A DNA stretch of 64,000 nucleotides from Bartonella sp. CM31XJBT (GCF_028618555.1 NZ_JAQITD010000001.1:1-64000), one strand, 5' to 3'. Positions 30,298-40,394 are shown, numbered from the stretch's first letter. A program made the numbers and translations. Notes: generated by a model not told the origin, from the letters alone.

Positions 30298-31344
30298 CTA
30301 TGAACGAGATCTTTTTGAATTTTCATAACGAAGCCAAGAAGGACGTTTTTTAACACGCTGAAAAGAACTATTTTCTTTCTCACCTAATGCATGAGTCTGA
30401 CCACTATGAAAATCTCCATAGTTCATCCCGCTGCTTTTTTCATGTATAGCGTCTTCTTTATTCCATCCCACACTTTTGGCAAGAGCCCCTTTCATCTCTT
30501 CTGCTTGCTGATAAAGAGCAGCAATACGATTTGCAGTTGCTGGATGTGTCGAAAAAAGACTATCCGCTCCCTCACCGCTCAAAGGATTAATAATAAACAG
30601 ATGCGCGGTTGCTGGATTATGCTCTGCTTCTTCATTATATACCCCACGTCCCCCATCAGCAATCTTACGCAATGCCGAAGCCAACCATAAAGGATTACCA
30701 CATATTTCAGCCCCTCTCCGATCCGCAGCATATTCCCGTGTACGGCTAATCGCCATTTGCACCAGCATCGCTGCAAAAGGCGCCACGAGCAATGCAATAA
30801 ATCCTCCAATTGCCCCAGCGCCATGAGAATCTTCTGAAGAGTTACGCTGTCCTCCCATAAAGAAAGCAAAATTACCAAGCATTGAAATTGCCCCTGCAAT
30901 CGTTGCGGTCAGAGTCATTGTTAACGTATCACGATGCTCAATATGTGCAAGCTCATGCGCCATAACGCCGGCAATTTCCTCAGCGCTTAACCGCTCTAAC
31001 AACCCAGTACTTGCAGCAACAGCTGCATTTTGCGGATTACGTCCCGTTGCAAAAGCATTTGGCTGTGCATTCTCAATAACATAAACCTTTGGTTGAGGAA
31101 GAGAAGCCTTTTGTGCTAAATCGCTTACAATCTTATAATAAACTGGTGCTGAATGCTGATCAACTTCACGCGCCCCGTACATGCGTAAAACGATTTTATC
31201 TGAATTCCAATAAGAAAAAAAGTTTAAACCACTTGCCATCAAAAGAGCAATGACCATGCCACCGCCCCCTCCAACAAGATAACCAACTCCCATAAAGAGA
31301 GCAGTTAAAAAAGCCAAAAGCATAGCTGTACGCATTATATTCAT
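30298..31344 (-). CDS. htpX: Membrane zinc metalloprotease HtpX
   Basis: A 348-residue M48-family protease that degrades misfolded inner-membrane proteins. Two N-terminal hydrophobic segments (about 5-45) precede the zinc motif HELAH (His130, Glu131, His134). Two further hydrophobic segments follow, and a downstream [15 protein letters not shown] carries the third zinc ligand Glu. A basic C-terminal tail extends past the usual end. An ATG three codons downstream (31335) is also possible. It is divergent from the DUF1674 gene with about 80 bp between. Confidence 0.95.
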   Translation of the reverse strand: MNIMRTAMLLAFLTALFMGVGYLVGGGGGMVIALLMASGLNFFSYWNSDKIVLRMYGAREVDQHSAPVYYKIVSDLAQKASLPQPKVYVIENAQPNAFATGRNPQNAAVAASTGLLERLSAEEIAGVMAHELAHIEHRDTLTMTLTATIAGAISMLGNFAFFMGGQRNSSEDSHGAGAIGGFIALLVAPFAAMLVQMAISRTREYAADRRGAEICGNPLWLASALRKIADGGRGVYNEEAEHNPATAHLFIINPLSGEGADSLFSTHPATANRIAALYQQAEEMKGALAKSVGWNKEDAIHEKSSGMNYGDFHSGQTHALGEKENSSFQRVKKRPSWLRYENSKRSRS

Positions 31345-31427
31345 TACTCAAAAAACTCCATGATAAAAGTCAATCAATACTATATGATGGTGTTTTCTTT
31401 CTGCTTCTTCAATGGAATAGGTGTAAA

Positions 31428-31643
31428 ATGAATAAAAAAGATGAGAAAACAAGCAAAAAAAATGCAACTGTCGTTAAACAGCAATCTCTTTCTCCCGCAG
31501 CACAACGCGCCCTTAAAGAAGCTGAAGAAAGACGAAAACGCGCAGCAAAAAAAGAACAACCTTTAGAAAACGGCGGACGCGGCGGCAAAGACCCTTCCCG
31601 CTATGGAGACTGGGAAATTAAAGGCCGCGCCATTGATTTTTAA
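31428..31643 (+). CDS. DUF1674/SdhAF4-like succinate dehydrogenase assembly factor
   Basis: A 71-residue protein with a lysine-rich N-terminus. The invariant C-terminal block GGRGGKDPSRYGDWEIKGRA is that of DUF1674, the family of mitochondrial SDHAF4/Sdh8. In mitochondria this factor binds flavinylated SdhA before complex II assembly; the same role with the SdhA encoded 21 kb away is a reasonable inference. It ends just before a strong stem-loop. Placement next to htpX and rsmB is conserved in Rhizobiales. Confidence 0.88.
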   Translation: MNKKDEKTSKKNATVVKQQSLSPAAQRALKEAEERRKRAAKKEQPLENGGRGGKDPSRYGDWEIKGRAIDF

Positions 31644-31697
31644 AACCATTGATTTAAAAAAAACGGCGCAATTTAAACAAGCAGCTTTTTAATGAAA

Positions 31698-31724
31698 ATC
31701 CGTTTTTGATAGACAAAAACGGAT
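31698..31724. terminator. Bidirectional terminator between the DUF1674 gene and rpsP
   Basis: An 11-base perfect stem (ATCCGTTTTTG/CAAAAACGGAT) around five bases, with an AT/T-rich tail on the + side and TTTTC on the minus side. It can end both convergent transcripts. Confidence 0.75.
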
Positions 31725-31778
31725 AATATTTATTTTTCTAAAGCTTTTAAAAACACATTGATTAAACAATCATGCTTC

Positions 31779-32153
31779 TTATGCTGAAGCAGATTCTGCT
31801 TCAGCCGCTGCCGCTGCTTCTTCTGCTGCTTGCTTTGCTGCTGCTATACGTTCTTGTGCTTTTTTACCCGGTTCACCTTTATGTGGATTATTACGAGTTG
31901 GACGCTTTTTCAAGCCAGCTGCATCTAAAAACCGTAAAACGCGATCTGTTGGTTGAGCCCCTTGCCCAAGCCAATATTGGATACGTTCTTCATTAAGTTT
32001 CACCCTCGGTCCATCTTTAGGCAACATTGGATCCCATGCACCAACACGTTCAAGAAACCGCCCATCGCGCGGACTACGAACATCTGCAACGACGATATGA
32101 TAGTAAGGACGTTTTTTTGAACCTCCACGGGACAAACGAATTTTCAATGCCAT
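31779..32153 (-). CDS. rpsP: 30S ribosomal protein S16
   Basis: A 124-residue S16, including an Ala/Glu/Lys-rich C-terminal extension (after about 85) typical of Rhizobiales. Diagnostic stretches are [21 protein letters not shown] and [21 protein letters not shown] lies at good spacing before the ATG. It is downstream of ffh and the chorismate mutase gene on the same strand. rimM, its usual next neighbour, is instead 18 kb away. Confidence 0.97.
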   Translation of the reverse strand: MALKIRLSRGGSKKRPYYHIVVADVRSPRDGRFLERVGAWDPMLPKDGPRVKLNEERIQYWLGQGAQPTDRVLRFLDAAGLKKRPTRNNPHKGEPGKKAQERIAAAKQAAEEAAAAAEAESASA

Positions 32154-32169
32154 ATTTTATCTCCTATTG

Positions 32170-32499
32170 TCAGCTCTGGCTTTCGTTTAAATTGACTTTT
32201 TTTGTTTTTTGCTCTTCAGCAATAACTTCATGATGACTCACAACTTCTTTAATAATAAATTTTAAAAATCTTTCAGCAAAATCAGGATCAAGATCACTAT
32301 CCATAGCCAATTGCCGCAAACGCGCTACCTGATATTGCTCACGCAGAGGATCTACTTTAGGCAAATCATAACGCGCTTTTAAGCGCCCAACAGCTTTCGT
32401 ACAACGAAACCGCTCTGCTAAGATATGAATCAAAGTTGCATCAAAATTATCAATGGATGCTCGTAAATGTGCCAATTCGTTTAATACTGTTTCCTGCAT
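32170..32499 (-). CDS. Chorismate mutase (AroQ class)
   Basis: A 109-residue all-helical AroQ-type chorismate mutase that converts chorismate to prephenate. The first helix has LAHLRASIDNFDATLIHILAERF-like spacing (positions 7-29), then KAVGRLKARYDLP with the active-site Lys, then a helix with DPDFAERFLKFIIKEV. Standing between ffh and rpsP is the usual rhizobial position. Its product feeds TyrC, encoded at 60.6 kb here. Confidence 0.9.
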   Translation of the reverse strand: MQETVLNELAHLRASIDNFDATLIHILAERFRCTKAVGRLKARYDLPKVDPLREQYQVARLRQLAMDSDLDPDFAERFLKFIIKEVVSHHEVIAEEQKTKKVNLNESQS

Positions 32500-32523
32500 T
32501 ATATTCCTTTCCCTCTTTACATC

Positions 32524-34095
32524 TTATTTTTTCTTAGGATGCTGAGGAAAATTTCCCCCATCGACAATGCCATTGGAAAGACCAGGAAAAGTAGGTCCAC
32601 GCTTGGGAAGTCCGGGCAAAAGCTTCCCTCCATTACCATTTTCAATTTGCTTTTGAAGCGTTGAGAATTGCTTTGGATCCAATCCCGACAAATCCGGCAT
32701 AGCTGGAGAATCCCCTCCCAAGTTTCCCATACCACCAAAACCCATTTTGGAACCAAGGCCTCCCAACATCTTTCCCATAAAACCACTTTTTCCTTTACCA
32801 CCCATGGCTTTCATCATATCAGCCATTTGGCGATACATCTTCAAAAGTTTATTAATATCAGCCGCCGTCGTACCAGACCCCTTAGCAATTCGTTGTTTGC
32901 GGCTATGTTTTAAAAGCTCTGGATTCGCCCGCTCTTTGGGTGTCATAGATGAAATAATGGCCAATTGACGATCAAACAAACGATCATCAAACCCCGCAGC
33001 CGCAATCTGCTCTTTGACTTTCCCCATTCCTGGCAACATGCCCATAATACCGCCCATTCCACCCAGTTTTTTCATTTTCTGCAACTGTTCTGCAAGATCA
33101 TTCAGATCAAATTTTCCGGCTTGCATTTTTTTTGCAAAAGCAGCAGCTTTCTCATGATCCATTGTTTCAGCAGCTTTTTCAACCAAAGAAACAATATCCC
33201 CCATTCCGAGAATACGATCAGCAATACGACTGGGATGAAATTCTTCTAAAGCATCTATTTTTTCACCAGTTCCAATTGCTTTAATTGGTTTACCTGTAAC
33301 AGCACGCATAGAAAGAGCAGCGCCACCACGCCCATCACTATCCATACGTGTTAAAATAATCCCCGTAATCCCTACACGCTCATCAAAAGAACGAGCAAGA
33401 TGAACGGCATCTTGCCCCGTCAAACTATCAGCCACCAACATAATCTCATGAGGAAGGGAACATGCTTTAATTTCAGCCAATTCGAGCATCAAAGCTTCAT
33501 CAATATGATTACGTCCTGCTGTGTCAAGAAGAAGCACGTCATAACCACCTAATTTAGCAGCCTGCACGGCACGTGATGCAATATCAACGGGCAGCTGACC
33601 CGCAATAATAGGCAAGCTTGCAAGTTTTGCCTGCTCTCCCAATTGGCGCAATTGCTCCTGTGCAGCGGGACGGCGTGTATCTAATGACGCCATGAGAACT
33701 TTTTTATTGTGCTTATCAGTAAAACGTTTTGCAAGCTTTGCTGTTGTAGTTGTTTTTCCGGAACCTTGCAAACCAGTCATCATGATAACAACTGGAGCTG
33801 GTGCATTTAAATCACTCAGAACGCTTTCATTTCCAAGAATATGAACCAATTCATCATGAACAATTTTAACCACCATTTGGCCTGGTTTAATTGATTTAAC
33901 GATTTCGGCCCCAACAGCTTTTTCCCGAACTCTATCGGTAAAAGAGCGCACAACATCAAGAGCAACATCAGCTTCCAATAAAGCGCGACGAATTTCACGC
34001 AGCGCCTCTACAACATCCTGATCCGATAAAGCGCCACGTCCCGTCAAATGAGACAGGATAGAACCAAGTCGCTCTTGCAAGGATTCAAACATCAT
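32524..34095 (-). CDS. ffh: Signal recognition particle GTPase
   Basis: A 523-residue SRP54 homologue that targets nascent inner-membrane proteins to FtsY/SecYEG. It has an N domain (1-85), a GTPase G domain with GLQGSGKTTTTAKLA, DTAGRNHID and TRMDSDGRGGA, and a Met/Gly-rich M domain (about 300-523) that binds 4.5S RNA and signal peptides. Two ATGs are in tandem at the start behind GAGGT. A possible structured leader lies upstream (34125-34275). It heads the ffh-chorismate mutase-rpsP transcript. Confidence 0.97.
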   Translation of the reverse strand: MMFESLQERLGSILSHLTGRGALSDQDVVEALREIRRALLEADVALDVVRSFTDRVREKAVGAEIVKSIKPGQMVVKIVHDELVHILGNESVLSDLNAPAPVVIMMTGLQGSGKTTTTAKLAKRFTDKHNKKVLMASLDTRRPAAQEQLRQLGEQAKLASLPIIAGQLPVDIASRAVQAAKLGGYDVLLLDTAGRNHIDEALMLELAEIKACSLPHEIMLVADSLTGQDAVHLARSFDERVGITGIILTRMDSDGRGGAALSMRAVTGKPIKAIGTGEKIDALEEFHPSRIADRILGMGDIVSLVEKAAETMDHEKAAAFAKKMQAGKFDLNDLAEQLQKMKKLGGMGGIMGMLPGMGKVKEQIAAAGFDDRLFDRQLAIISSMTPKERANPELLKHSRKQRIAKGSGTTAADINKLLKMYRQMADMMKAMGGKGKSGFMGKMLGGLGSKMGFGGMGNLGGDSPAMPDLSGLDPKQFSTLQKQIENGNGGKLLPGLPKRGPTFPGLSNGIVDGGNFPQHPKKK

Positions 34096-34124
34096 TTACC
34101 TCATTGTTGCATAACAAACAAACC

Positions 34125-34275
34125 AAAATAGCATCCGAGAACGCATCGCGCCGTCGGATGTTGACCTCTGAGATCTCTTTATACCCTTAAACTGGGGTCT
34201 CAGTCGGTGGCTCCAAGTTAATTTTGTCACTGAAAGCTTGCTCCTTCAAACAATAAAACCCCAGCTTTGTCAAGT
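34125..34275 (-). promoter_or_regulatory. Candidate promoter and structured leader RNA upstream of ffh
   Basis: On the minus strand a TTGACA box (34268-34273) is followed by only a weak -10 (TTTGAA). The next 110 bases are less AT-rich than their surroundings and contain two stem-loops: TGAGACC/GATCTCA (34169-34175 with 34196-34202) and CATCCGA/TCGGATG (34132-34138 with 34154-34160), the second followed by a T-rich tract. It could be an ffh leader, an attenuator or a separate small RNA. I do not recognise the family. Confidence 0.35.
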
Positions 34276-34322
34276 TTTATCATAAAATATCTTTTTATAC
34301 GAAGAAATAAAAACAACAAATA

Positions 34323-34979
34323 CTATACTTCAAAACTTTCAACTTCAACACGCATAAAACAACCTGTTTCCTGTTCCATGCTCCATAATTTTCCGCTAGA
34401 GATATCAAACCAAACCCCATGCAATGTCAAAAAACCTTGATCTTTGCGAAGCTTTATCCACGGAAACGTCTCTAAATTTCTCAACGAATGGCGAATAGAA
34501 AGCTGCTCTAATGCCGTCTGTTTTTCTGGCCAAGACAGCGACTTATTATTCAAAACGATTTCTGCTGCTGGTGCTAAGAGACTTATCCATTGACCGATAA
34601 AATCATTTGATAATAAAGATTTATATGTCTCATTAAGAGCAGTACGAATGCCTCCACAATGGGCATGACCAAAAACGACAATATGTCTCACCTCAAGCAA
34701 TTGCACAGCATATTCAAGAGCTGCTGATGTTGCGTGATATTGGTCATCAGGAGAAAAAGGAGGAACCACATTCGCCACGTTGCGCAGGGTGAAAATTTCC
34801 CCTGGCTTAGCATCAAAAATCATTTCTGGTACTGCACGCGAATCACAACAAGCAATGACCAAAACTTCAGGTTTCTGCCCCTCAATCGCCAATTGCTGAT
34901 AATCTGCTATTTTATATAAAAAATGATTGTTTATAAAGTTTTGGTAACCACTTAAAAGTCTTTCTGGTAAACGCGCCAT
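34323..34979 (-). CDS. Beta-class carbonic anhydrase
   Basis: A 218-residue zinc enzyme interconverting CO2 and bicarbonate. Zinc ligands are Cys44 (CCDSR), His105 and Cys108 (GHAHCGG), with the Asp46-Arg48 dyad intact. ITT-like and GEIFTLRNVANVVPP stretches confirm the beta class. AAAGAGAGA precedes the ATG. It supplies bicarbonate for carboxylations at low CO2. It is divergent from gdh and convergent with nothing close. Confidence 0.94.
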   Translation of the reverse strand: MARLPERLLSGYQNFINNHFLYKIADYQQLAIEGQKPEVLVIACCDSRAVPEMIFDAKPGEIFTLRNVANVVPPFSPDDQYHATSAALEYAVQLLEVRHIVVFGHAHCGGIRTALNETYKSLLSNDFIGQWISLLAPAAEIVLNNKSLSWPEKQTALEQLSIRHSLRNLETFPWIKLRKDQGFLTLHGVWFDISSGKLWSMEQETGCFMRVEVESFEV

Positions 34980-35248
34980 TCTCTCTTTACTTTTGCTTCT
35001 TTTTTTACTTTTATTTTGTATATTTTAAAAAACAAACTATTAACATACAAAAATACTAAAAGTGCCCTTTCCTTGAAGCAAAATATTTCTTTAAAGTGCA
35101 AAATATTACTAAAAAATAGCAAAAACAAACTCATTCTTTCCAAATAAAGAGCTATTTTCTTTAGAAAGAAGGTGTTACAGTATATAAAAAATATAATGGT
35201 CTGCTTTTAAAAAGAGAAGAAAAGACTCCTTAAGAGCAAAAAGGGAGA

Positions 35249-38200
35249 GTGAATGTGTTGCAACAAAAAAAAACAGAGACAAAAAACACCCAAGATAAAA
35301 TAGAACAAATCCTTTTTGCCCAAACCGATAAAGAAGATATTGCTTATTATGAAAATGAAGAACTTCAAAAAGCCACAGCCATCGCGGTAAAAGCTTTTAA
35401 TCTCCATCAGACGGGAAAAAATACCATCTGCTTTGAGCAAAATTTAACCCGTAGTAACAGACCTATAACCGTTATCACGCTTGTCAATGATAACAAACCC
35501 TTTCTTCTCGATTCTATTTTAAATGTTTTTAATCAACACAAAAACCATATCTATTTGATTGCACACCCCATTATTGATTGTGCTTCTGGAAAACGCATCA
35601 GTCTGATGCAAATTCACATCGAGTCATTAAACAAACAGCAAATACAAAAACTTGAAAATGAACTCACCTTAGTTCTTGAACAGGTTAATGCTGCTGTACA
35701 AGACTGGAAACCTATGCTTGAAGAAGTTGAAAAGCAGATTCATGCCTACCAAATAAGTCTTCCCCCACACTACAAACAAGAAGGCGAAAAAGCTATTGAA
35801 TTTCTTCACTGGCTAATGGACGATAATTTCATTTTCCTTGGTATGCGCACTTACAACTTCATCAAAGACCAAAAACCCCTAAAATCCTTTACAGCCAGTA
35901 ATATTGAACTTGGTATACTCACGGATGCTTCTATTCATATTGTTGACGATAAAAGCATGAAAGAACCTCCTCAAGAAGTTTTATCCTTCATGGAAAGCGA
36001 TAATCTGTTTATCGTGACAAAAGCGAACAGCCGCTCCAAAATTCACCGTTCTGTTTGGCTCGATTATATTGGTCTTAAAATCTTTGATAAAGAAAACCAA
36101 CTCTGTGGAGAATTACGCATTGTAGGGCTTTTTACCTCCTCAGCTTATACACGTTCTATTTTGCAAATTCCTTTCTTAAAAGAAAAAGCCCGAACTATTA
36201 TTCAACGACTTGGACACAATCACGCCGATTATTCAGGAAAAGCACTCATCAGTGCTTTAGAAACCTATCCAAGAGATGAAATGTTTCGCTCTGATGTTGA
36301 TACATTGACAGAAAACACTAAGCTTATTCTACAATTAGATGAGCGCCCACGTTTACGGGTTCTTGCCCACACTGATTCTTTTGGACGCTTTGTTTCTATC
36401 CTTGTCTACGTACCGCGTGACCAATATAGCAGCAGCTTGCGTGAAAAAGTTGGCGAACATTTTGTTGAGCTTTATAAAGGTGACTTTTTTGAATCTTATC
36501 CGCTATTTTTGGAAAGCACCCTTATACGTGTCTATTATATCATCCATCGCAAAGGAAACGAAACTGTTCCTCTTCATGAGCGCTCCACACTTGAACAACA
36601 TGTACGTTCGATTGCACGAAGTTGGGAAGACAGGGTTCAAGCCATCGCTCTTACCCAGAAAATAACAGAGCAACAAACACGTCTAGCCAGTGAATTCCCC
36701 AACAGCTATCGTGATTTATTTTCAGCTGAAGACGCTATTAACGATGCCGGACATATTCTAAGTCTTCATGATGAAAAGCCCCTTTTCGTTATCTTTTATC
36801 ACGCACAAAACAAAGAAAAACAGTACATTTCTCTTCGGCTTTTTCACCGCCATGAAGCTCTTGCCCTTTCCAAACGTGTACCACTCCTTGAAAATATGGG
36901 GTTTCGCGTTATTGCTGAACAAACCCTTGAATTACCAGATGGCAATGGGCGCTCTGTGTATCTTCATGATATGCAGCTGGAAAGTACTTTCCAGCGCTGT
37001 ATCGATTTTGAAAAAGACGGGCAAAAACACGCCGAAACCTTTGAAGCCATTTGGGCACAAAATGCTGATAATGACGGCTTTAATGCTCTCACACAAACAG
37101 CTGAGCTTGATTGGCATGAAATTGTTATTTTGCGCCATTATGGGCGCTATCTCCAACAAGCTGGAATTCCTTATTCGCAAGATCGCGTTGCCCAAACTTT
37201 AAATGCTTATCCTGACATTACCCAAGATCTTTATGCTTTATTTCATTTAAAATTTCATCAAAGCCATACAGAAAAAGAACGGGAAAAAAACCAACAAGTC
37301 ATTCAAAAGCGCATTGAAGAAAAATTACGGAAAGTCTCTGGTTTAGATGATGATCTGATCTTACGCCGTTATTGTAACCTTATTGAGGCGAGTTTACGAA
37401 CGAATGCCTTTACGCCTCTTCCTGATGGAAATCCACGGCGTATTTTAGCCACCAAATTAAATCCACGCCAGATTGAAGGTTTGCCTGAACCGCGCCCTTA
37501 CCGAGAAATTTTTGTTTATGGACCAGAAGTTGAAGGGGTCCATTTGCGTTTTGGACCTATCGCTCGTGGCGGCATTCGTTGGTCTGACCGTGCATTAGAT
37601 TATCGCACCGAAGTGCTTAGCTTAGTCAAAGCCCAACAAGTTAAAAATGCAGTTATCGTTCCTGCAGGTGCAAAAGGTGGATTCTATCCCCATCGGCTTC
37701 CCCAAACAAATGACCGTGCTGTCATCATAGAAGCAGCACGACAAGCTTATACAGACTTTATCACAGCTTTGCTCTCCATCACAGACAATCTGATTAACGG
37801 CAAAATAAGCTCTCCCCACAATGTCATCTGTCATGATGACCCTGACCCCTATTTTGTTGTCGCGGCAGACAAAGGAACAGCAACTTTTTCTGATACAGCC
37901 AACGCCATCAGCCAAGCAAATCACTTTTGGCTCGATGATGCTTTTGCCTCTGGAGGCTCAGCAGGTTACGACCACAAAGACATTGGTATTACAGCTAAAG
38001 GTGCATGGGAAGCCGTCAAAAGACATTTTAGAGAATCATTTAATCACGATATTCAAACAACGCCCTTCACCTGTGTCGGTGTTGGCGATATGTCTGGTGA
38101 TGTCTTTGGCAATGGAATGCTGCTTTCCAAACAAACAAAATTGATTGCCGCTTTTGATCACCGCGATATTTTTATTGATCCAGATCCGAACATAGACGAA

Positions 38201-39964
38201 AGCTATGCAGAGCGTACGCGTCTCTTCAAACTGCCTCGCTCAAGCTGGCAGGATTACGACCAAAGCAAATTATCAAAGGGCGGTGGTATCTTCTCACGAA
38301 AAGAAAAAACCATTACTCTCTCACCTGAAGCAGCACAAGCCATTGGTTTCGAAAAACAAACAGGAACACCCTTTGAAATTATCTCTGCTCTTCTCAAAGC
38401 CCCTGTTGATCTTTTATGGTTCGGTGGCATTGGTACTTATATCCGTGCTGCAACAGAAAACGATGCCCAAGTAGGTGATCGTGCAAATGATGCAATACGC
38501 ATTACCGGAGAGCAGGTGCGTGCAAAAATTATTGGCGAAGGGGCTAATCTTGGTGTTACACAACGTGGACGAATTGAATATGTCTCAAATGGTGGTCGAT
38601 GCAATACGGATGCCATTGACAATTCTGCTGGTGTTAATTGTTCTGATATTGAGGTCAATCTCAAAATTGTTCTTGCATCAGCACTACGTGCCAAAACGTT
38701 AACCCGCGAAGATCGCAATAAGCTCTTGAAAAAAATGACGCCTCAAGTCGAGCAACTCGTCTTGCGCAACAATTATCTACAACCTCTTGCGCTTTCTTTG
38801 GCGGAAAACCAGAGCACTGCTGATTTGCCCTATCAAATACGCTTTATGCACGACTTGGAACAAAAAAAGCTTCTAGATCGCAGAGTTGAAATACTCCCTG
38901 ATGAGCAAATTTTACGACAAAGAACAACCCAAGGCAAAGGTCTTCTCCGTCCAGAACTCGCCGTTATTTTTGCCTATGCTAAATTGACCTTAAAAGAAGA
39001 AATTGCTAATAGCCCCATTGTTGATGATCACTATTTCAATACAACCTTGCTGAACTATTTTCCAACCCAAATTCAAGAAAATTTTAAGAAGGAAGTTATT
39101 AACCATCAATTGCGTCGTAATATTATCGCAACGCTGATTGCCAACGATATTGTAAATCGTGGAGGTCCCACTTTTGTTAATAGACTACACGATGCAACAG
39201 AACAAAAGACTGAAAATATTATTCGCGTTTTCATTGCTATCCGCGATGGTTTCGAAATTCCTCAATTGTCTGAGCAAATTGATAAGCTTGATAATAAAAT
39301 ACCCGGTCTTGTCCAAAATAAATTCTACGCAGCAATGAACCCAATGCTCTTTGAAACAACCAATTGGGGTTTGCACAACATAGATCTCTCACGTCCATTA
39401 GAAGAAATTGTAAAAACAATAAAGCAAGCCCGTAGCGTTATTGAAAAAGAGCTTATGCATTCTCACGGCAACGATATTAAGCAAAAGATTGAAGAAAAAG
39501 CATTACACTACAGCGAAGAGGGAGCACCAAAAGCATTAGCGAAACAATTAGCCCTCTTGGAAGCTGCTTCAACAATATGTGATATTTCTTTAATTGCAAA
39601 AAAAAGCAACAGTGATCTTATTAAAACCGCAGAGATCTACTTTTCACTTGCGCAAATCATTCGTATAAACCGCATTAACGAAGCAAGTCGTATAATCCCT
39701 GTAGTAGATTATTATGATAGTATGGCTTTAAGCCAAGCCAAAGAAAATGTTTCTGAAAGCTTTCGGCAAATCGTTATGAAAATCCTCAAAAATTATGGAA
39801 AGAAAAAAGATCCTTTTGACACTTGGAAAAAAACAGAAGAAGATCATATTCACAACATTACAAACCGCATTAGCGCCCTTATTGAAAATGATCTCAATAT
39901 TTCTCGTTTTACTTTTGCAGCAGGATTGATTTCTCAACTTCAAAATATTGGCTTTCAAACCTAA
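35249..39964 (+). CDS. gdhB: Large NAD-dependent glutamate dehydrogenase
   Basis: A 1571-residue enzyme of the large NAD-GDH (about 180 kDa) class that deaminates glutamate to 2-oxoglutarate, a likely main carbon route in Bartonella, which lives on amino acids. An N-terminal ACT-like regulatory region (about 1-400) precedes the catalytic core, with GGIRWSDRALDYRTEVLSL and VVPAGAKGGF-type segments near residues 770-815. The start is GTG; AAGGGAG is too close to 35249 and better placed for a GTG at 35255, so the protein may be two residues shorter. A decayed copy of the last codons lies at 40120-40212. Confidence 0.95.
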   Translation: MNVLQQKKTETKNTQDKIEQILFAQTDKEDIAYYENEELQKATAIAVKAFNLHQTGKNTICFEQNLTRSNRPITVITLVNDNKPFLLDSILNVFNQHKNHIYLIAHPIIDCASGKRISLMQIHIESLNKQQIQKLENELTLVLEQVNAAVQDWKPMLEEVEKQIHAYQISLPPHYKQEGEKAIEFLHWLMDDNFIFLGMRTYNFIKDQKPLKSFTASNIELGILTDASIHIVDDKSMKEPPQEVLSFMESDNLFIVTKANSRSKIHRSVWLDYIGLKIFDKENQLCGELRIVGLFTSSAYTRSILQIPFLKEKARTIIQRLGHNHADYSGKALISALETYPRDEMFRSDVDTLTENTKLILQLDERPRLRVLAHTDSFGRFVSILVYVPRDQYSSSLREKVGEHFVELYKGDFFESYPLFLESTLIRVYYIIHRKGNETVPLHERSTLEQHVRSIARSWEDRVQAIALTQKITEQQTRLASEFPNSYRDLFSAEDAINDAGHILSLHDEKPLFVIFYHAQNKEKQYISLRLFHRHEALALSKRVPLLENMGFRVIAEQTLELPDGNGRSVYLHDMQLESTFQRCIDFEKDGQKHAETFEAIWAQNADNDGFNALTQTAELDWHEIVILRHYGRYLQQAGIPYSQDRVAQTLNAYPDITQDLYALFHLKFHQSHTEKEREKNQQVIQKRIEEKLRKVSGLDDDLILRRYCNLIEASLRTNAFTPLPDGNPRRILATKLNPRQIEGLPEPRPYREIFVYGPEVEGVHLRFGPIARGGIRWSDRALDYRTEVLSLVKAQQVKNAVIVPAGAKGGFYPHRLPQTNDRAVIIEAARQAYTDFITALLSITDNLINGKISSPHNVICHDDPDPYFVVAADKGTATFSDTANAISQANHFWLDDAFASGGSAGYDHKDIGITAKGAWEAVKRHFRESFNHDIQTTPFTCVGVGDMSGDVFGNGMLLSKQTKLIAAFDHRDIFIDPDPNIDESYAERTRLFKLPRSSWQDYDQSKLSKGGGIFSRKEKTITLSPEAAQAIGFEKQTGTPFEIISALLKAPVDLLWFGGIGTYIRAATENDAQVGDRANDAIRITGEQVRAKIIGEGANLGVTQRGRIEYVSNGGRCNTDAIDNSAGVNCSDIEVNLKIVLASALRAKTLTREDRNKLLKKMTPQVEQLVLRNNYLQPLALSLAENQSTADLPYQIRFMHDLEQKKLLDRRVEILPDEQILRQRTTQGKGLLRPELAVIFAYAKLTLKEEIANSPIVDDHYFNTTLLNYFPTQIQENFKKEVINHQLRRNIIATLIANDIVNRGGPTFVNRLHDATEQKTENIIRVFIAIRDGFEIPQLSEQIDKLDNKIPGLVQNKFYAAMNPMLFETTNWGLHNIDLSRPLEEIVKTIKQARSVIEKELMHSHGNDIKQKIEEKALHYSEEGAPKALAKQLALLEAASTICDISLIAKKSNSDLIKTAEIYFSLAQIIRINRINEASRIIPVVDYYDSMALSQAKENVSESFRQIVMKILKNYGKKKDPFDTWKKTEEDHIHNITNRISALIENDLNISRFTFAAGLISQLQNIGFQT

Positions 39965-40017
39965 AGCAAATACAAAACGACCCTCTCAATCTCCCGTTCT
40001 ATCCCACCACCACAACA

Positions 40018-40075
40018 AACCAACTAAGACAGAGTAGAAGTTTGCATTTTAGACATAACACCAAAAATAAAAATC
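40018..40075 (-). pseudogene. Fragment resembling the DUF2125 gene 3' end (first copy)
   Basis: AGTAGAAGTTTGCATTTTAG, then ACACCAAAAATAAAAAT, resembles the intact DUF2125 3' end near 41350-41397 (GCATTTTTAGGCAAAGCACCTAAAATAAAAAAT). Short and diverged, but placed just where the second, better copy would predict. Confidence 0.4.
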
Positions 40076-40119
40076 TCGCTATTTATCACAATAGAATTGT
40101 TTGCAACAATTTCAAAAAA

Positions 40120-40318
40120 ACAGTAGGATTGATTTCTCACCCTAAAAACATAAACTTTCAGACTTAAAAGCAGTACAAAACAGCTAAGCTTTTGCTCCGT
40201 TCTATCCCCCCATGACTAATCAGCAAGGGAAGAACGAAAGCCCTATCCTACATTTTTAGACAGAGCACTCAAAATAAAAAATAAATTCAGATTTTACTGT
40301 CAAATATCCTTCATCATA
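40120..40318. pseudogene. Tandem duplicate of the gdh end joined to the DUF2125 3' end
   Basis: 40120-40212 repeats the last coding bases of gdh and its 3' flank: TAGGATTGATTTCTCA, then ACTTTCAGAC, AGTACAAAACAGC and GTTCTATCCCCCCA match 39922-40010. 40213-40318 repeats the convergent DUF2125 3' end: GCAAGGGAAGAACG, then CATTTTTAGACAGAGCAC, AAAATAAAAAATAA and CTGTCAAATATCCTTCATCAT match 41336-41520 with one internal deletion. The segment is therefore a broken copy of an older gdh-DUF2125 junction. Confidence 0.65.
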
Positions 40319-40394
40319 AAAATATAATATATTGATTTACAATCATAATTTTATCATTTTTATGATAACTGATAATCCGATATTCTAAATTTGT

